From NCBI GenBank assembly GCA_028692715.1, contig JAQUWU010000003.1, positions 109,627-173,626 on the forward strand: DNA of 64,000 nt. Direction: 5' to 3'. Under the pieces are notes generated by a model. The model was not told where the DNA came from. It was given only the letters and a program-made list of their open reading frames with translations, and searched no databases. Positions 26,716 to 35,536 of the stretch are shown here, piece by piece (the stretch's first letter is position 1; each line of letters starts with the position of its first letter). This stretch comes from Paludibacter sp. (GTDB lineage Bacteria > Bacteroidota > Bacteroidia > Bacteroidales > Paludibacteraceae). A program made the translations under genes and the position numbers.

Positions 26716-27438
26716 ATGTTGACCATTACTTGCTTTATAATTGACGATGAGCCACTGGCTCTTTCTTTAGTAGAGAGTTATGTAAATAAAACCCCGTTTT
26801 TAAAACTAAAGGGGAAATTTTCATCAGCACTGGCCTGTTCCTCTGTTATCAACGAGTCAGCGCCCGACCTCTTATTTTTAGATATTCAAATGGCCGAACT
26901 AAGCGGAATGGATTTCGCCCGCATTGTTCCGGAAAAGACCCGTATCATTTTCACAACTGCCTTTCAACAATATGCACTCGAAGGCTATAAAGTGGATGCT
27001 TTGGATTACCTATTGAAACCTTTTAGTTATACAGAATTTCTGACTGCTGCCAATAAAGCGCTCAAATGGTTTCAAATGAGCGAAAAAATCAAAACGACAA
27101 CTGAGAATACAACAGATTGCATTTATGTGAAATCCGACTATCAGCTTGTTCAAATTCAACTTAACAAAATATTGTATATCGAAGGCTTGAAAGATTATCT
27201 AAAAATATACATGGAAGGTGAAATACAACCTATAGTTTCACATATAACTATGAAAGCAATGGAAGATATGCTCCCCGAACATCAATTTTTACGGGTACAT
27301 CGTTCATTCATTGTTAATGCCGAAAAGATTAAGATTGTAGAACGAAACCGTATTATTTTTGGGAAAACCTACATCCCTGTTTCCGATTCATACAAAGAAA
27401 CGTTCCAGAATTTCCTAACTAAAAGGACTCTGAATTAA
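26716..27438 (+). CDS. LytTR-family response regulator
   Basis: A DNA-binding response regulator. The 240-residue protein has an N-terminal receiver domain (acidic pocket IIDDEP, phospho-acceptor Asp in LLFLDIQMAELSGMDFA, the Lys in DYLLKPF) and a C-terminal LytTR domain (about 125-235; FLRVHRSFIVNAEKIKIVERNRI). LytTR proteins bind paired direct repeats upstream of target genes. It follows its kinase by 2 bp. The paralogous pair at 48801-50551 has the same layout. Confidence 0.93.
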   Translation: MLTITCFIIDDEPLALSLVESYVNKTPFLKLKGKFSSALACSSVINESAPDLLFLDIQMAELSGMDFARIVPEKTRIIFTTAFQQYALEGYKVDALDYLLKPFSYTEFLTAANKALKWFQMSEKIKTTTENTTDCIYVKSDYQLVQIQLNKILYIEGLKDYLKIYMEGEIQPIVSHITMKAMEDMLPEHQFLRVHRSFIVNAEKIKIVERNRIIFGKTYIPVSDSYKETFQNFLTKRTLN

Positions 27439-27534
27439 TTTCCAATCAAAAAAGCTCCTATATATCTTTTAACTTTCAATTCAACACCAGAACTCAGTTT
27501 ATTGGCATAAATTAGAATGACTAATAATATAGGT

Positions 27535-27693
27535 AGCTACTCAGCCCCCCAACCCCCTAAAGGGGGAGCTCTGGAACGACATTCATCATTTATGCGCTTT
27601 AATTTGGCTGTTTTTTTTGTGAAAATTATATTTTTTTTCTCTGCAATTTCCCTAAAAACGTCAAATGAAGTACTTCTTGATGTGCTGAGTAGT
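27535..27693 (+). mobile_element. MITE-like element family A, copy 3, with flanking direct repeats
   Basis: A 159-bp copy with ends GCTACTCAGC and GCTGAGTAGT. It is flanked by a 15-bp direct repeat TAATATAGGTAGCTA (27525-27539 and 27697-27711), the left copy overlapping the element end. It lies between the LytTR gene and the MATE gene. Same orientation as copies 1 and 2. Confidence 0.87.
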
Positions 27694-27717
27694 CACTAAT
27701 ATAGGTAGCTAACAAGT

Positions 27718-27783
27718 AACTTGCATTTTTAGTACTTTTGTGCTCAAATAAACTTGCATTTTTAGTACTTTTGTGCTCAAATA
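27718..27783 (+). promoter_or_regulatory. 33-bp tandem duplication carrying the MATE promoter -7 element
   Basis: A 33-bp unit (ACTTGCATTTTTAGTACTTT and following) is present twice in a row. Each unit has TACTTTTG, a TAnnTTTG element, at 27733-27740 and 27766-27773. The second lies about 28 bp before the MATE start codon at 27802. Confidence 0.75.
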
Positions 27784-27801
27784 AAAAGGAAGAAAAGTAA
27801 A

Positions 27802-29163
27802 ATGAACCAAAAAGGATTACCGATAACATTAGGCACTGAAAAAGTGAGTAAATTGCTGATGCAATATTCTCTGCCTGCTATTATTGCCATGACGGCTTCG
27901 TCGTTATACAATATTACCGACAGTATTTTTATCGGTCATGGGGTCGGAGCTTTGGCAATTTCAGGTTTGGCAATAACTTTTCCATTAATGAACCTTGCAG
28001 CAGCATTCGGTTCGCTGGTAGGAGCGGGTGCCGCCACATTAATGTCGGTACGGCTGGGACAAAAAGATTATAGTACTGCCAATAATATTTTAGGAAATGT
28101 ATTTGTATTAAACCTGATTCTCGGATCGGCGTACGCCATTATTGTGTTACTTTTCCTCGATCCGATTCTTGTTTTTTTCGGGGCAAGTGCCGAAACTTTG
28201 CCGTATGCACACGATTATATGTTCGTTATTTTAATAGGTAATGTAGTAACACATATGTATATGGGGCTTAACGCACTGCTGCGTTCTATTGGTAGTCCGC
28301 AAAAAGCCATGTATGCCACTTTACTTACTGTTGTGATTAATTTGGTATTGAATCCCTTTTTTATTTTTGTATTAGGTTGGGGTATCAAGGGAAGCGCGCT
28401 TGCTACGATTATTTCACAAGTGGCAATGTTAATCTGGCAAATAAAACTTTTCAGTAATAAGGAAAGTTTTATTCACTTGCAGAAGGGCATTTTCAAATTG
28501 AAGCGTAAAATTGTTGTAGATTCTTTGTCTATCGGTTTGTCTCCATTTTTTATGAATGCTGCTTCTTGTGTAATTGTTATTTTAATAAACCAGGCACTTA
28601 TCAAACAAGGAGGTGATTTGGCTGTGGGTGCTTATGGAATTGTAAATCGGGTCGTTTTTCTTTTTGTGATGATAGTAATGGGACTGAATCAGGGGATGCA
28701 GCCGATTGCCGGCTATAACTATGGAGCCGGAAATTATGAACGGGTAAACAGGGTATTAAAACTAACCATTATTATGGCAGTATTTGTAATGACATCAGGC
28801 TTTCTGATTGGCGAATTTATTCCACATGCAGTTGCTTCTGTTTTTACAAAGGATCAAACGCTGATTGGTTTAGCTTCGAATGGCTTACGCATAGTTGTTC
28901 TGTTTTTCCCTATAGTAGGTTTCCAAATGGTAACCACAAACTTTTTTCAGAGTATTGGTATGGCGGGGAAATCGATATTTCTGTCATTAACCCGTCAATT
29001 ATTATTTTTATTGCCATTCCTACTTATTTTTCCTTCTATTTGGGGAATAAATGGAGTTTGGTACAGCATGCCGGTGGCTGATTTACTGTCGACACTTGTT
29101 GCAGGATACATGCTTATTGTTCAATACAGGAAATTTAAAATCAATTCAAGCGTCAGTCTTTAA
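27802..29163 (+). CDS. MATE-family multidrug/cation exporter
   Basis: A 12-helix membrane exporter of the NorM/MepA branch that uses a Na+ or H+ gradient to expel organic cations. The 453-residue protein starts with LGTEKVSKLLMQYSLPAIIAM and has the family stretches ITDSIFIGHGVGALAISGLAITFPLM and, in the second half, NQGMQPIAGYNYGAGNYERVNRVLK. Length is normal. The cytidylate-kinase-like gene follows after 14 bp. Two copies of a -7 promoter element lie just upstream. Confidence 0.93.
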   Translation: MNQKGLPITLGTEKVSKLLMQYSLPAIIAMTASSLYNITDSIFIGHGVGALAISGLAITFPLMNLAAAFGSLVGAGAATLMSVRLGQKDYSTANNILGNVFVLNLILGSAYAIIVLLFLDPILVFFGASAETLPYAHDYMFVILIGNVVTHMYMGLNALLRSIGSPQKAMYATLLTVVINLVLNPFFIFVLGWGIKGSALATIISQVAMLIWQIKLFSNKESFIHLQKGIFKLKRKIVVDSLSIGLSPFFMNAASCVIVILINQALIKQGGDLAVGAYGIVNRVVFLFVMIVMGLNQGMQPIAGYNYGAGNYERVNRVLKLTIIMAVFVMTSGFLIGEFIPHAVASVFTKDQTLIGLASNGLRIVVLFFPIVGFQMVTTNFFQSIGMAGKSIFLSLTRQLLFLLPFLLIFPSIWGINGVWYSMPVADLLSTLVAGYMLIVQYRKFKINSSVSL

Positions 29164-29177
29164 AATTTGAAGAAATC

Positions 29178-29804
29178 ATGAATGAAAACTTTGTAATAAA
29201 TATCGGACGTCAATTAGGTAGCGGTGGTCATCAAATCGGAAAACAGTTAGCTGGAGAGCTTGACGTTCCTTTTTATGACAAAGAGTTAATACAGATAGCA
29301 TCTCAGGAAAGCGGCTTGGAAAAAACATTTTTTGAACAAGCAGATGAAAAATCAAAACATTCGTTGTTGGGCGGAATATTTAATCTTAGGAGTTCATTGG
29401 TTGACGAAATATATGTCAACAATTACCTGAGTAATGAAACGCTGTTTAAAATTCAAAGTGATGTTATCCGCAAGCTGGCCGAACAAGGTTCAGGTGTTTT
29501 TGTGGGTCGATGTGCCGATTATATTTTAAAGGATCACCCGTTGATGCTAAGCGTATTTATCTGTGCCGATATGGGAGACAGAATAAAACGTATTGCGGAG
29601 AATCAACAATTATCAGAATCAAAAGCGAAGGAGCTTATTGAAAAAATAGATAAAAAACGTGCAGGCTACTACGAATATTATAGTAATAAAGTTTGGGGTG
29701 CAGCAGGTTCGTATCATTTATGTGTCAATTCATCTGTTTTGGGTATTGATGAAACCGTACAGTTTATTCGGAAATTTGCAGAGCAAAAGTTGAATTTGAA
29801 ATGA
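29178..29804 (+). CDS. Cytidylate kinase-like family protein
   Basis: A P-loop kinase of the cytidylate kinase-like (AAA_26) family, distinct from housekeeping Cmk. The 208-residue protein starts with ENFVINIGRQLGSGGHQIGKQLA, a P-loop variant, and contains VPFYDKELIQIASQESGL, SGVFVGRCADYIL and SEKA-like lid residues (RIAENQQLSESKAKELIEKIDKKRAGYYEYYS). In these proteins the nucleotide substrate is not known. It forms a pair with the MATE gene (14 bp gap), a neighbourhood often seen in anaerobic bacteria. Confidence 0.85.
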   Translation: MNENFVINIGRQLGSGGHQIGKQLAGELDVPFYDKELIQIASQESGLEKTFFEQADEKSKHSLLGGIFNLRSSLVDEIYVNNYLSNETLFKIQSDVIRKLAEQGSGVFVGRCADYILKDHPLMLSVFICADMGDRIKRIAENQQLSESKAKELIEKIDKKRAGYYEYYSNKVWGAAGSYHLCVNSSVLGIDETVQFIRKFAEQKLNLK

Positions 29805-29903
29805 CCATTTAATTGATGTACTGAATTCTCTTTGGCTATTTTTTTACTTTCTTCTGTTAAACGGATAAATTTCTAACACTACTACAGCGGACTCCGATTA
29901 AAT

Positions 29904-30474
29904 GTAAGCATCCAAATCAGCCGTATAATTTCCAAAACAAATGGACTATCAATAAAAATACTCTAGACAGTCTGTTTTGTATTTTAGAAGTATATTATGA
30001 TAGCAACTCTTCCGGTTTATTAGGGTTTGCACTTGGGTATCGTTTCAAGTGTCGTAGCAACCCATTTGTGTTGTTTGATACCAGCTTGAAAACAGCTGCA
30101 TGATAGTGTGAGAAAATGCAATTATCTTCCACGCTGCTGACATTGTCTGAGAATAAGTAATTCTTTCGAACGAGTGTAATGGTTGAATGGAATTTTCTAC
30201 AGCATTGTGTCAATATTAAAATACCGTTCCTTACAATACAGACTGATACGAGCCCACACACCAAAAGCATAGCTAATAGCTTTTCCTAGCGGACTTTTGG
30301 CTTACAACAGTTATAGGTTCACTTCATCCAGTTCTCCTTTTGTTGTTGCGCAAATCTACTACTAGTAAGCACACTAAAAACGATTTCCTTCATTCAGACT
30401 AAACATTGCTATTTTTTAAACAAAGGTCAACTATTTTTATATTTAGTCAAATGCGACCGATTTAGGATGCTTAC
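29904..30474 (-). mobile_element. IS66-family relic, internally deleted, both ends present
   Basis: About 570 bp bounded by matching inverted ends: GTAAGCATCCAAATCAGCCG on the plus strand at 29904 and GTAAGCATCCTAAATCGGTC read on the minus strand from 30474. IS66 ends typically start GTAAGC. Inside is only the C-terminal part of the transposase (see the pseudogene). No 8-bp target duplication is visible, so the flanks have changed or the relic is old. Confidence 0.75.
29998..30310 (-). pseudogene. IS66 transposase (TnpC) C-terminal fragment, frameshifted
   Basis: Reading the minus strand in shifting frames gives SPLGKAISYAFG..W (one frame), then NIDTML, a stop, then VENSIQPL (another frame), then TLVRKNYLF, and finally RYPSANPNKPEELLS. 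These match the order of the TnpC C-terminus as known in the family (KSPLGKAI, NNLVENSIRP, GRKNYLF, and the final IEELLP-type end). At least two frameshifts and a stop make it non-functional. Confidence 0.75.
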
Positions 30475-30521
30475 TCTACACGAACTATCTATTTTTTTTG
30501 TTTTGAGTAAATATTATCGAA

Positions 30522-33140
30522 TTAATCTTCATCAATTGAATATCTTGCTGGATATGGTTTGTTTCCCATCATAGCAAACCATAGTATCTGATTAAATTGT
30601 TCGTCATTGCCCGAATCGATACCATCAAATTGAGGTTCGAGACTTAAACGAGCATAATGCAATGCTTTACCAGTCAGTGCTGTGAGTTGTGGATTCATTT
30701 CGTCCAATGGAATTTGGTTTTTTACTGCTTTATAAACAGTAAAGTCAGGTTTATTGCTAAAACAATCGAACATGGGCGTGGCAATAGCATCCTGAATGTT
30801 CATGGGTGATAGACCAAGTATTTGCTCAATGGTTCGTATCATCGATGGCTGATTGTAAGATGAATGAATGGTAGTTGGGATTTTGGAATAAGGGCTGATT
30901 ACTAAGGCCGAAGTTCTATAGGCTGATACATGATCCCAGCCATCCTGCGAATCATCTTCTACAACAAAAATCACTGTATTTTCCCAAAATTTACTGTGCG
31001 AAATTGCTTCTACTATTTGTCCGAGGGCTAAATCATTATCGGCTACCATGGCGCGAGGAGTTGGAAAGCCTGGTCGTGTACCTGATGTATGATCGTTAGG
31101 TAGTGCCATAATCATTAACTGTGGTAATGAGTCTGCTTCCAGCGATTCGTAATGTTTTAATTCGTCGATAAAGGTTTTTGCTCGCAATACATCGGGTATT
31201 TTATGACCGTCATAACCGGGGTAATTTTCCGCTAATATTGGGCTTACCGTGTTCAATGTTGTTCTGTTTTTAAAATCAAATTTTTCCCCTTTTACAAAAC
31301 CGGTATAAACATCGGTCCATGTTAATTTGTTGTCGAATATTGGAGTGCAAGCCTCGCCATAAATGCGACAACTTACTCCATGCTTGCGGGCATTGTCCCA
31401 AATAAAACCACTGGGAGGATAAACCAAAGCATCTTCGAGCACATGTGGATAACTTCGAAACCAGGCACGTACATTTTTTTCGACATAATCCGTTACTATG
31501 GAAGCATCTGTCCAGCTATGACCTTCGGCCGAACATTTACCGGATACAAAAAAGTTGTCCATCAATTGAAACTGCTCCACCAAGCGATGGATATTTGGAG
31601 TTACTTCTTTACCAAAAACACACAGGCTACTATCCCCATTTCCTTTGGCCACATCACCCAATACCTGATCGTAAGTTCTGTTTTCTTTGATAATATAGAG
31701 TACATGTTTAAATACTGAAGGTTCACCTATTCTTTCAGGTAAAGGTTTTGGTAAAACCTCAGCTCTGGCAGGAAGTTTAGTTGTTTTTAAACGCTCTAAT
31801 TGGTTGCAAGCTATGACTGTTTGGGTGTATTTTTTCAATTTGCATTTACCGGGAACAGGAATTACTGAAACGGAGGCCATGGCATGATGTGAATTGTAAA
31901 CAGGGGCATGATTTGGCACAAAACTGAATGGAATATTCGGACCATAGGATTCGAGATTTGTGACGTATAGTTTTTTATCAAACAGGCATACCGACGATGG
32001 AAAAGCGGCGGTGGGTATAAATCCAAGGTTTGTACTTTGTTCCGACCGACCTTTGGCGGATGCATTTTTTCCTAATTTAATGACAGAAAGTGCATTATCC
32101 ATACCATTGGCAACATACAGTATTTTTCCTTTAGAGTTCACGGCCAAACCATTGGGAATATCTCCAAATAAGTTGTTGAAACTGTTTTGCAGATGCAGCG
32201 AAATGGATTCGGTAACCAAGTCCGATTTGGTATTTATCACGCTCACCATGTCACTGTTCGAATTGGTGAGGTAAATGTAGTTCTCGTCTGGTGAAGTAAT
32301 GATTTTATTGGGATGAAGACCCACAACTATTTCTTTTAAAAGCTCTCCGCTTTCCGTGCTGAATACACTTACGCTCCCTTCTCTAGTGGCTCCTTGACTT
32401 GTGTTTATTCTGGCAATTCCCCAAGGAACTCCAGCAACATCAGCATCTTTTTCGTCAGGTACTCTTCCAGCCCAATTGCTAACATAGAGTTTGTTTTTTG
32501 CCAATGCAATGCCATAGGGTGCTATGCCAGTATTTTTCACCCAAATATCTTCGCCAGTAATCAAATCCTTTTTTACAAATTGATTATTGCCATTGAGTAC
32601 TACATATAGATAGTCCTTGTCATTTTCACGCCGAATGAGTATCTCGTTGGGAAGTGCTAATTTTGCAGGAGCTATAGCTTTGAAATCAAATAACTTATTA
32701 ACGCTAGCCTTTTTCCCATCCCATTCGAGTTGCACAACAAAAGAATTGCTGCTATAATCCGAAACACTCAAAAACACATAATTCACTTTATTTTTTGTGT
32801 ACCAGCAAATTCCAGAATAAGTACTCATGGCTGTTTTAAGTTCAGGAACATCTTTTAGCTGAAGAACATGCTCCACTTTATTATTAGCCGTATTTATAAA
32901 AAAAACACTGTATCTTTCCTCAACAGCAAGCCATTTTTTATCGGGAGATAACGCACAATCCAAAGCATGGTTTTCTTTAGTCGAATCACCCATGACAATT
33001 AATTGTCCGGCTGGTTTTATCATTCGGTCGTTTGTAAGCATTTGCAGGGGAGCTGCAGTCTCTTTTGATTGGCTTTGTGCTTGAAGATTCGGCATCATAG
33101 CCGAAAGGAGAATAATAAGAAATACAAGGAGTTGTCTCAT
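30522..33140 (-). CDS. YncE-like beta-propeller fused to an alkaline phosphatase-type phosphoesterase
   Basis: An 872-residue exported protein (signal peptide MRQLLVFLIILLSAMMPNLQAQ). Residues about 50-420 form a YVTN/YncE-type propeller (VVGLHPNKIITSPDENYIYLTNSNSDMVSVINT; IPNGLAVNSKGKILYVANGMDNALSVIKL). Residues about 490-850 are a phosphoesterase of the phosphatase / phospholipase C-like superfamily: FKHVLYIIKENRTYDQVLGD near its start (metal-binding Glu-Asn), GHSWTDASIVTDY, MIMALPNDHTSG and VIFVVEDDSQDGWDHVSAYRT with the Asp/His metal ligands. The C-terminus has no T9SS sorting domain, so a periplasmic location is likely. The substrate is unknown. A TATCTTTG -7 element lies on the minus strand at 33176-33169. 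Confidence 0.88.
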   Translation of the reverse strand: MRQLLVFLIILLSAMMPNLQAQSQSKETAAPLQMLTNDRMIKPAGQLIVMGDSTKENHALDCALSPDKKWLAVEERYSVFFINTANNKVEHVLQLKDVPELKTAMSTYSGICWYTKNKVNYVFLSVSDYSSNSFVVQLEWDGKKASVNKLFDFKAIAPAKLALPNEILIRRENDKDYLYVVLNGNNQFVKKDLITGEDIWVKNTGIAPYGIALAKNKLYVSNWAGRVPDEKDADVAGVPWGIARINTSQGATREGSVSVFSTESGELLKEIVVGLHPNKIITSPDENYIYLTNSNSDMVSVINTKSDLVTESISLHLQNSFNNLFGDIPNGLAVNSKGKILYVANGMDNALSVIKLGKNASAKGRSEQSTNLGFIPTAAFPSSVCLFDKKLYVTNLESYGPNIPFSFVPNHAPVYNSHHAMASVSVIPVPGKCKLKKYTQTVIACNQLERLKTTKLPARAEVLPKPLPERIGEPSVFKHVLYIIKENRTYDQVLGDVAKGNGDSSLCVFGKEVTPNIHRLVEQFQLMDNFFVSGKCSAEGHSWTDASIVTDYVEKNVRAWFRSYPHVLEDALVYPPSGFIWDNARKHGVSCRIYGEACTPIFDNKLTWTDVYTGFVKGEKFDFKNRTTLNTVSPILAENYPGYDGHKIPDVLRAKTFIDELKHYESLEADSLPQLMIMALPNDHTSGTRPGFPTPRAMVADNDLALGQIVEAISHSKFWENTVIFVVEDDSQDGWDHVSAYRTSALVISPYSKIPTTIHSSYNQPSMIRTIEQILGLSPMNIQDAIATPMFDCFSNKPDFTVYKAVKNQIPLDEMNPQLTALTGKALHYARLSLEPQFDGIDSGNDEQFNQILWFAMMGNKPYPARYSIDED

Positions 33141-33303
33141 TTTAGTAAATTTCGGGATGTTATTTATGCAAAGATACTAAAGCTAAATTAGATTTATGTT
33201 TTCAAAGAGAGTAAGTCTTATAAAGAAACTTTTTTATAGTAAAGTGAATAACTGTATTTTGTTGTTGTTTCGAATTTAAATATCCATCAGTTGAAATTGG
33301 GTG

Positions 33304-33984
33304 CTATTTTGCAATTGAATTAAATTCGTCCCATTGCAATATTTCGTAGGCCTCACCAGCTTTGAAAATGTTTTTTACCATTGCTTGTCCCAAAATATTT
33401 ACAGAGATACCACGGTATTTCCGTAAACTTCCCATAAATAGTGGTTTCAAAAGTGGCCACAGCTTCAAGGTGATGGCTTGCGCAATTCCATATCTGTTTG
33501 TTGGAGTTAATATCATTGAAGGTTGAAAAATGCTTAATCGTTCAAAATTTAAAGCTTTTAATTCTTCAACCAATTCGCCTTTTGTACGCAGGTAAAATGA
33601 CTTTGATTTTGGACTTATATCCACTGAAGCAAGTAATTCAAAATGCTTTACTCCAGCTTTTTTACATGCAGTTGCAAAATCAATTACAGCTATTTTGTCA
33701 ATTCTCACAAATTCTTCTTTGCTTATTTTTGAAGGTTCACCAACCCCTAAGGTACAAATGGCAGTTGTGTAATTTTGTAAGTACTGCTGATAAGAACTGC
33801 TATCACTTATGTCTATTTTATGTTGTTTTACATAATCAACATTAATATCTGAAATGGGTTTTCTACCCAGCAATGTTAGCTGCTGAATATCGTGGAGTTG
33901 AAGTAAAGTTTTTAAGCTTTCCGTACCCACTGCACCACTTGCTCCCAACATTACAATTGAAAGTTTATCGTTTTTTTGATTCAT
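33304..33984 (-). CDS. NAD(P)H-binding SDR-like protein (TIP30/HTATIP2-like)
   Basis: A 226-residue atypical short-chain dehydrogenase-like protein. The nucleotide-binding loop MLGASGAVGTESLKTLL lies at the N-terminus, followed by TLLGRKP, AICTLGVGEPSK, the SVDISPKSKSFYLRTKGELVEEL segment with the Tyr-x3-Lys pair, and FQPSMIL. The longer frame starting at 34059 reads into a repeat element, so the ATG at 33984 is used. The reaction is unknown. Its promoter region carries a MITE-like insertion that has duplicated the -7 element. Confidence 0.8.
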   Translation of the reverse strand: MNQKNDKLSIVMLGASGAVGTESLKTLLQLHDIQQLTLLGRKPISDINVDYVKQHKIDISDSSSYQQYLQNYTTAICTLGVGEPSKISKEEFVRIDKIAVIDFATACKKAGVKHFELLASVDISPKSKSFYLRTKGELVEELKALNFERLSIFQPSMILTPTNRYGIAQAITLKLWPLLKPLFMGSLRKYRGISVNILGQAMVKNIFKAGEAYEILQWDEFNSIAK

Positions 33985-34017
33985 GTTTATTTGTATTTGA
34001 TTAAAATGTAAAGATAG

Positions 34018-34239
34018 GTTACTACTCAGCACACGGATTAAACGGGATAAACGGAACAACTGGTTTTCTTATGAAAACATTGTTAGGTGTTACTTTTGTG
34101 ACCTTAAAAGAATTTAGAATTTTTCAAGAAACACAGTAGAAACAATAAACTTATTATTATAAAATATCACGTTATATTATAGTCAATAAAAAAATATATT
34201 CTGTAAATTCTGTGTTTTCTGTGTGCCCTGAGTTACAAC
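34018..34239 (+). mobile_element. MITE-like element family C with 8-bp target duplication, in a promoter
   Basis: A 222-bp element with imperfect inverted ends (GTTACTACTCAGCACACGG against the reverse complement of GTGTGCCCTGAGTTACAAC). It is flanked by a perfect direct repeat AAAGATAG (34010-34017 and 34240-34247). Read on the minus strand, the repeat is CTATCTTT, the core of the promoter -7 element of the NAD(P)-binding gene. It shares the ACTACTCAGCAC terminal word with MITE family A. Confidence 0.7.
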
Positions 34240-34310
34240 AAAGATAGAATAGTTTGGAGTAAATGTCAATTTTATATGTGCAGATGGAAAAAAAGTGCTG
34301 TCAAACAAAT

Positions 34311-34337
34311 GGGAGTTCAGTTTTAAACTAAACTCCC
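34311..34337 (-). terminator. Terminator hairpin after the thioredoxin-family operon
   Basis: GGGAGTT...AACTCCC arms, 13 bp with one G-U type mismatch, lie 40 bp after the stop codon of the minus-strand gene ending at 34377. The poly-T tail is weak. Confidence 0.6.
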
Positions 34338-34376
34338 AAATCTTAATGTCAATTTAGAATGCAGATAATCAATTCA

Positions 34377-35006
34377 TTACTCTGCTTTTATTCCACAGCC
34401 AATAGCCAGAGTAGTTGTCTGTGCAATAGCTTTCCCGGCTAATAATTCGTCCACGGCTGTTTCTACATATTTATGACTTACATCATTGGCATTGGCATAG
34501 TTATCGTCGATGGCTCCAATATAACGTACGATGTTTTTTCCTTTTTCTTTCTGTAATATAAATACATGTGGAGTTTTAGTAGCACCGTACTGTGGATATA
34601 TTTTTTGTCCATCGTCGAACAAATAAGGGAAAGTAAATCCTTTTTCTTTCGCTCTCACTTGCATAGCTTCAAAGCTATCACTGGGAATTAATTTCGGATT
34701 GTTAGGATTAATGGCAATTACAGGATAACCCTTTGCTGAATACTTATTATTCAACGCAATAATGCGATCCTCATAGGCTTTTGCGAATGGACAATGATTG
34801 CAAGTAAAAATAACAATATAGCCTTTTGCGTCTTTGTAATCGGATAAGGACAGCATTTTATTATCCACGTTTTTCAACTTAAAATCGGTAGCTATATCGC
34901 CAATCTTGTACCCTTTATTTTCCGTTGTTTCCATTTTCTGTGCATTTATCTGACCAATGAATGTCAGGATGATTAGTATACTTAAAAAAAATCTATTTGT
35001 TTTCAT
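34377..35006 (-). CDS. Exported thioredoxin-family protein (CNHC motif)
   Basis: A 209-residue exported protein with a signal peptide ending near INAQ. It contains a thioredoxin/peroxiredoxin fold of the AhpC-TSA type: IGDIATDFKLKNVDNKMLSLSDYKDAKGYIVIFTCNHCPFAKAYEDRI, with a C-x2-C active site (CNHC), and the cis-Pro stretch KTPHVFIL. The C-terminus has LAIGCGIKAE, with a third conserved Cys seen in this subfamily. It lies 11 bp after the TlpA-like gene, so the two are one operon. The paralog at 37559-38110 has the same CNHCP site and a similar end, AMGCSIKW. The target is unknown. Confidence 0.85.
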   Translation of the reverse strand: MKTNRFFLSILIILTFIGQINAQKMETTENKGYKIGDIATDFKLKNVDNKMLSLSDYKDAKGYIVIFTCNHCPFAKAYEDRIIALNNKYSAKGYPVIAINPNNPKLIPSDSFEAMQVRAKEKGFTFPYLFDDGQKIYPQYGATKTPHVFILQKEKGKNIVRYIGAIDDNYANANDVSHKYVETAVDELLAGKAIAQTTTLAIGCGIKAE

Positions 35007-35017
35007 ATTGTTCTTAT

Positions 35018-35536
35018 TTACATGTTTTTAGTGATTAATTGTTCTAGTTCTGATTTTTCTAATTTGCCTTCTACAAATTCAAGTTTCTTCCCATTACGAT
35101 AAAAAACAGTTGCAGGTATAGCTCCACTCCAACTTGCATCAATAGCTGGAATCCACTCGTTCATTCGTTTATTATCATCCAAAATAAATACATCGGTATC
35201 AATGTCCTTTTTCTCTAAGAAGGACCGAACTACAGTTTCCATAACATCTGCATTATCGAGGCTTACCAAAATCATTTTGAAACCGGCATTATCTCGATAT
35301 ATTTTATTTACTTCCATAAAGTCCGGAAGTTCCTTTACACAAGGCGTACACCAGGTAGCCCAAAAATTCACCACATAGAGTTTATTATCGTTCTTATTGA
35401 GTATTGTTTTTAACTCATCGTAGTTTACAGTTCTCAGCATGGGTTTTTGAATTGGGTCAGCAGATTTAGTTTCGTTTGTTTTTGCAAAACCATTCAGGCT
35501 TATTGTTGCGATTAAAAGAATAAAAAGTTTTCTCAT
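35018..35536 (-). CDS. TlpA-like periplasmic thiol-disulfide reductase
   Basis: A 172-residue exported thioredoxin-fold protein (signal peptide ending near NGFAK). The active site is WATWCTPC in LYVVNFWATWCTPCVKEL, and the cis-Pro segment is SWSGAIPATVFYRNGK. TlpA/ResA-type proteins keep cysteines of envelope proteins reduced. It is the first gene of an operon with the CNHC thioredoxin-family gene. Confidence 0.9.
   Translation of the reverse strand: MRKLFILLIATISLNGFAKTNETKSADPIQKPMLRTVNYDELKTILNKNDNKLYVVNFWATWCTPCVKELPDFMEVNKIYRDNAGFKMILVSLDNADVMETVVRSFLEKKDIDTDVFILDDNKRMNEWIPAIDASWSGAIPATVFYRNGKKLEFVEGKLEKSELEQLITKNM

Noticed and set aside
27517-27699. 60-codon frame (SAPQPPKGG...) as a gene
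   Set aside because: It lies entirely inside MITE family A copy 3; the Pro/Lys/Gly text is the GC-rich palindrome read as protein.
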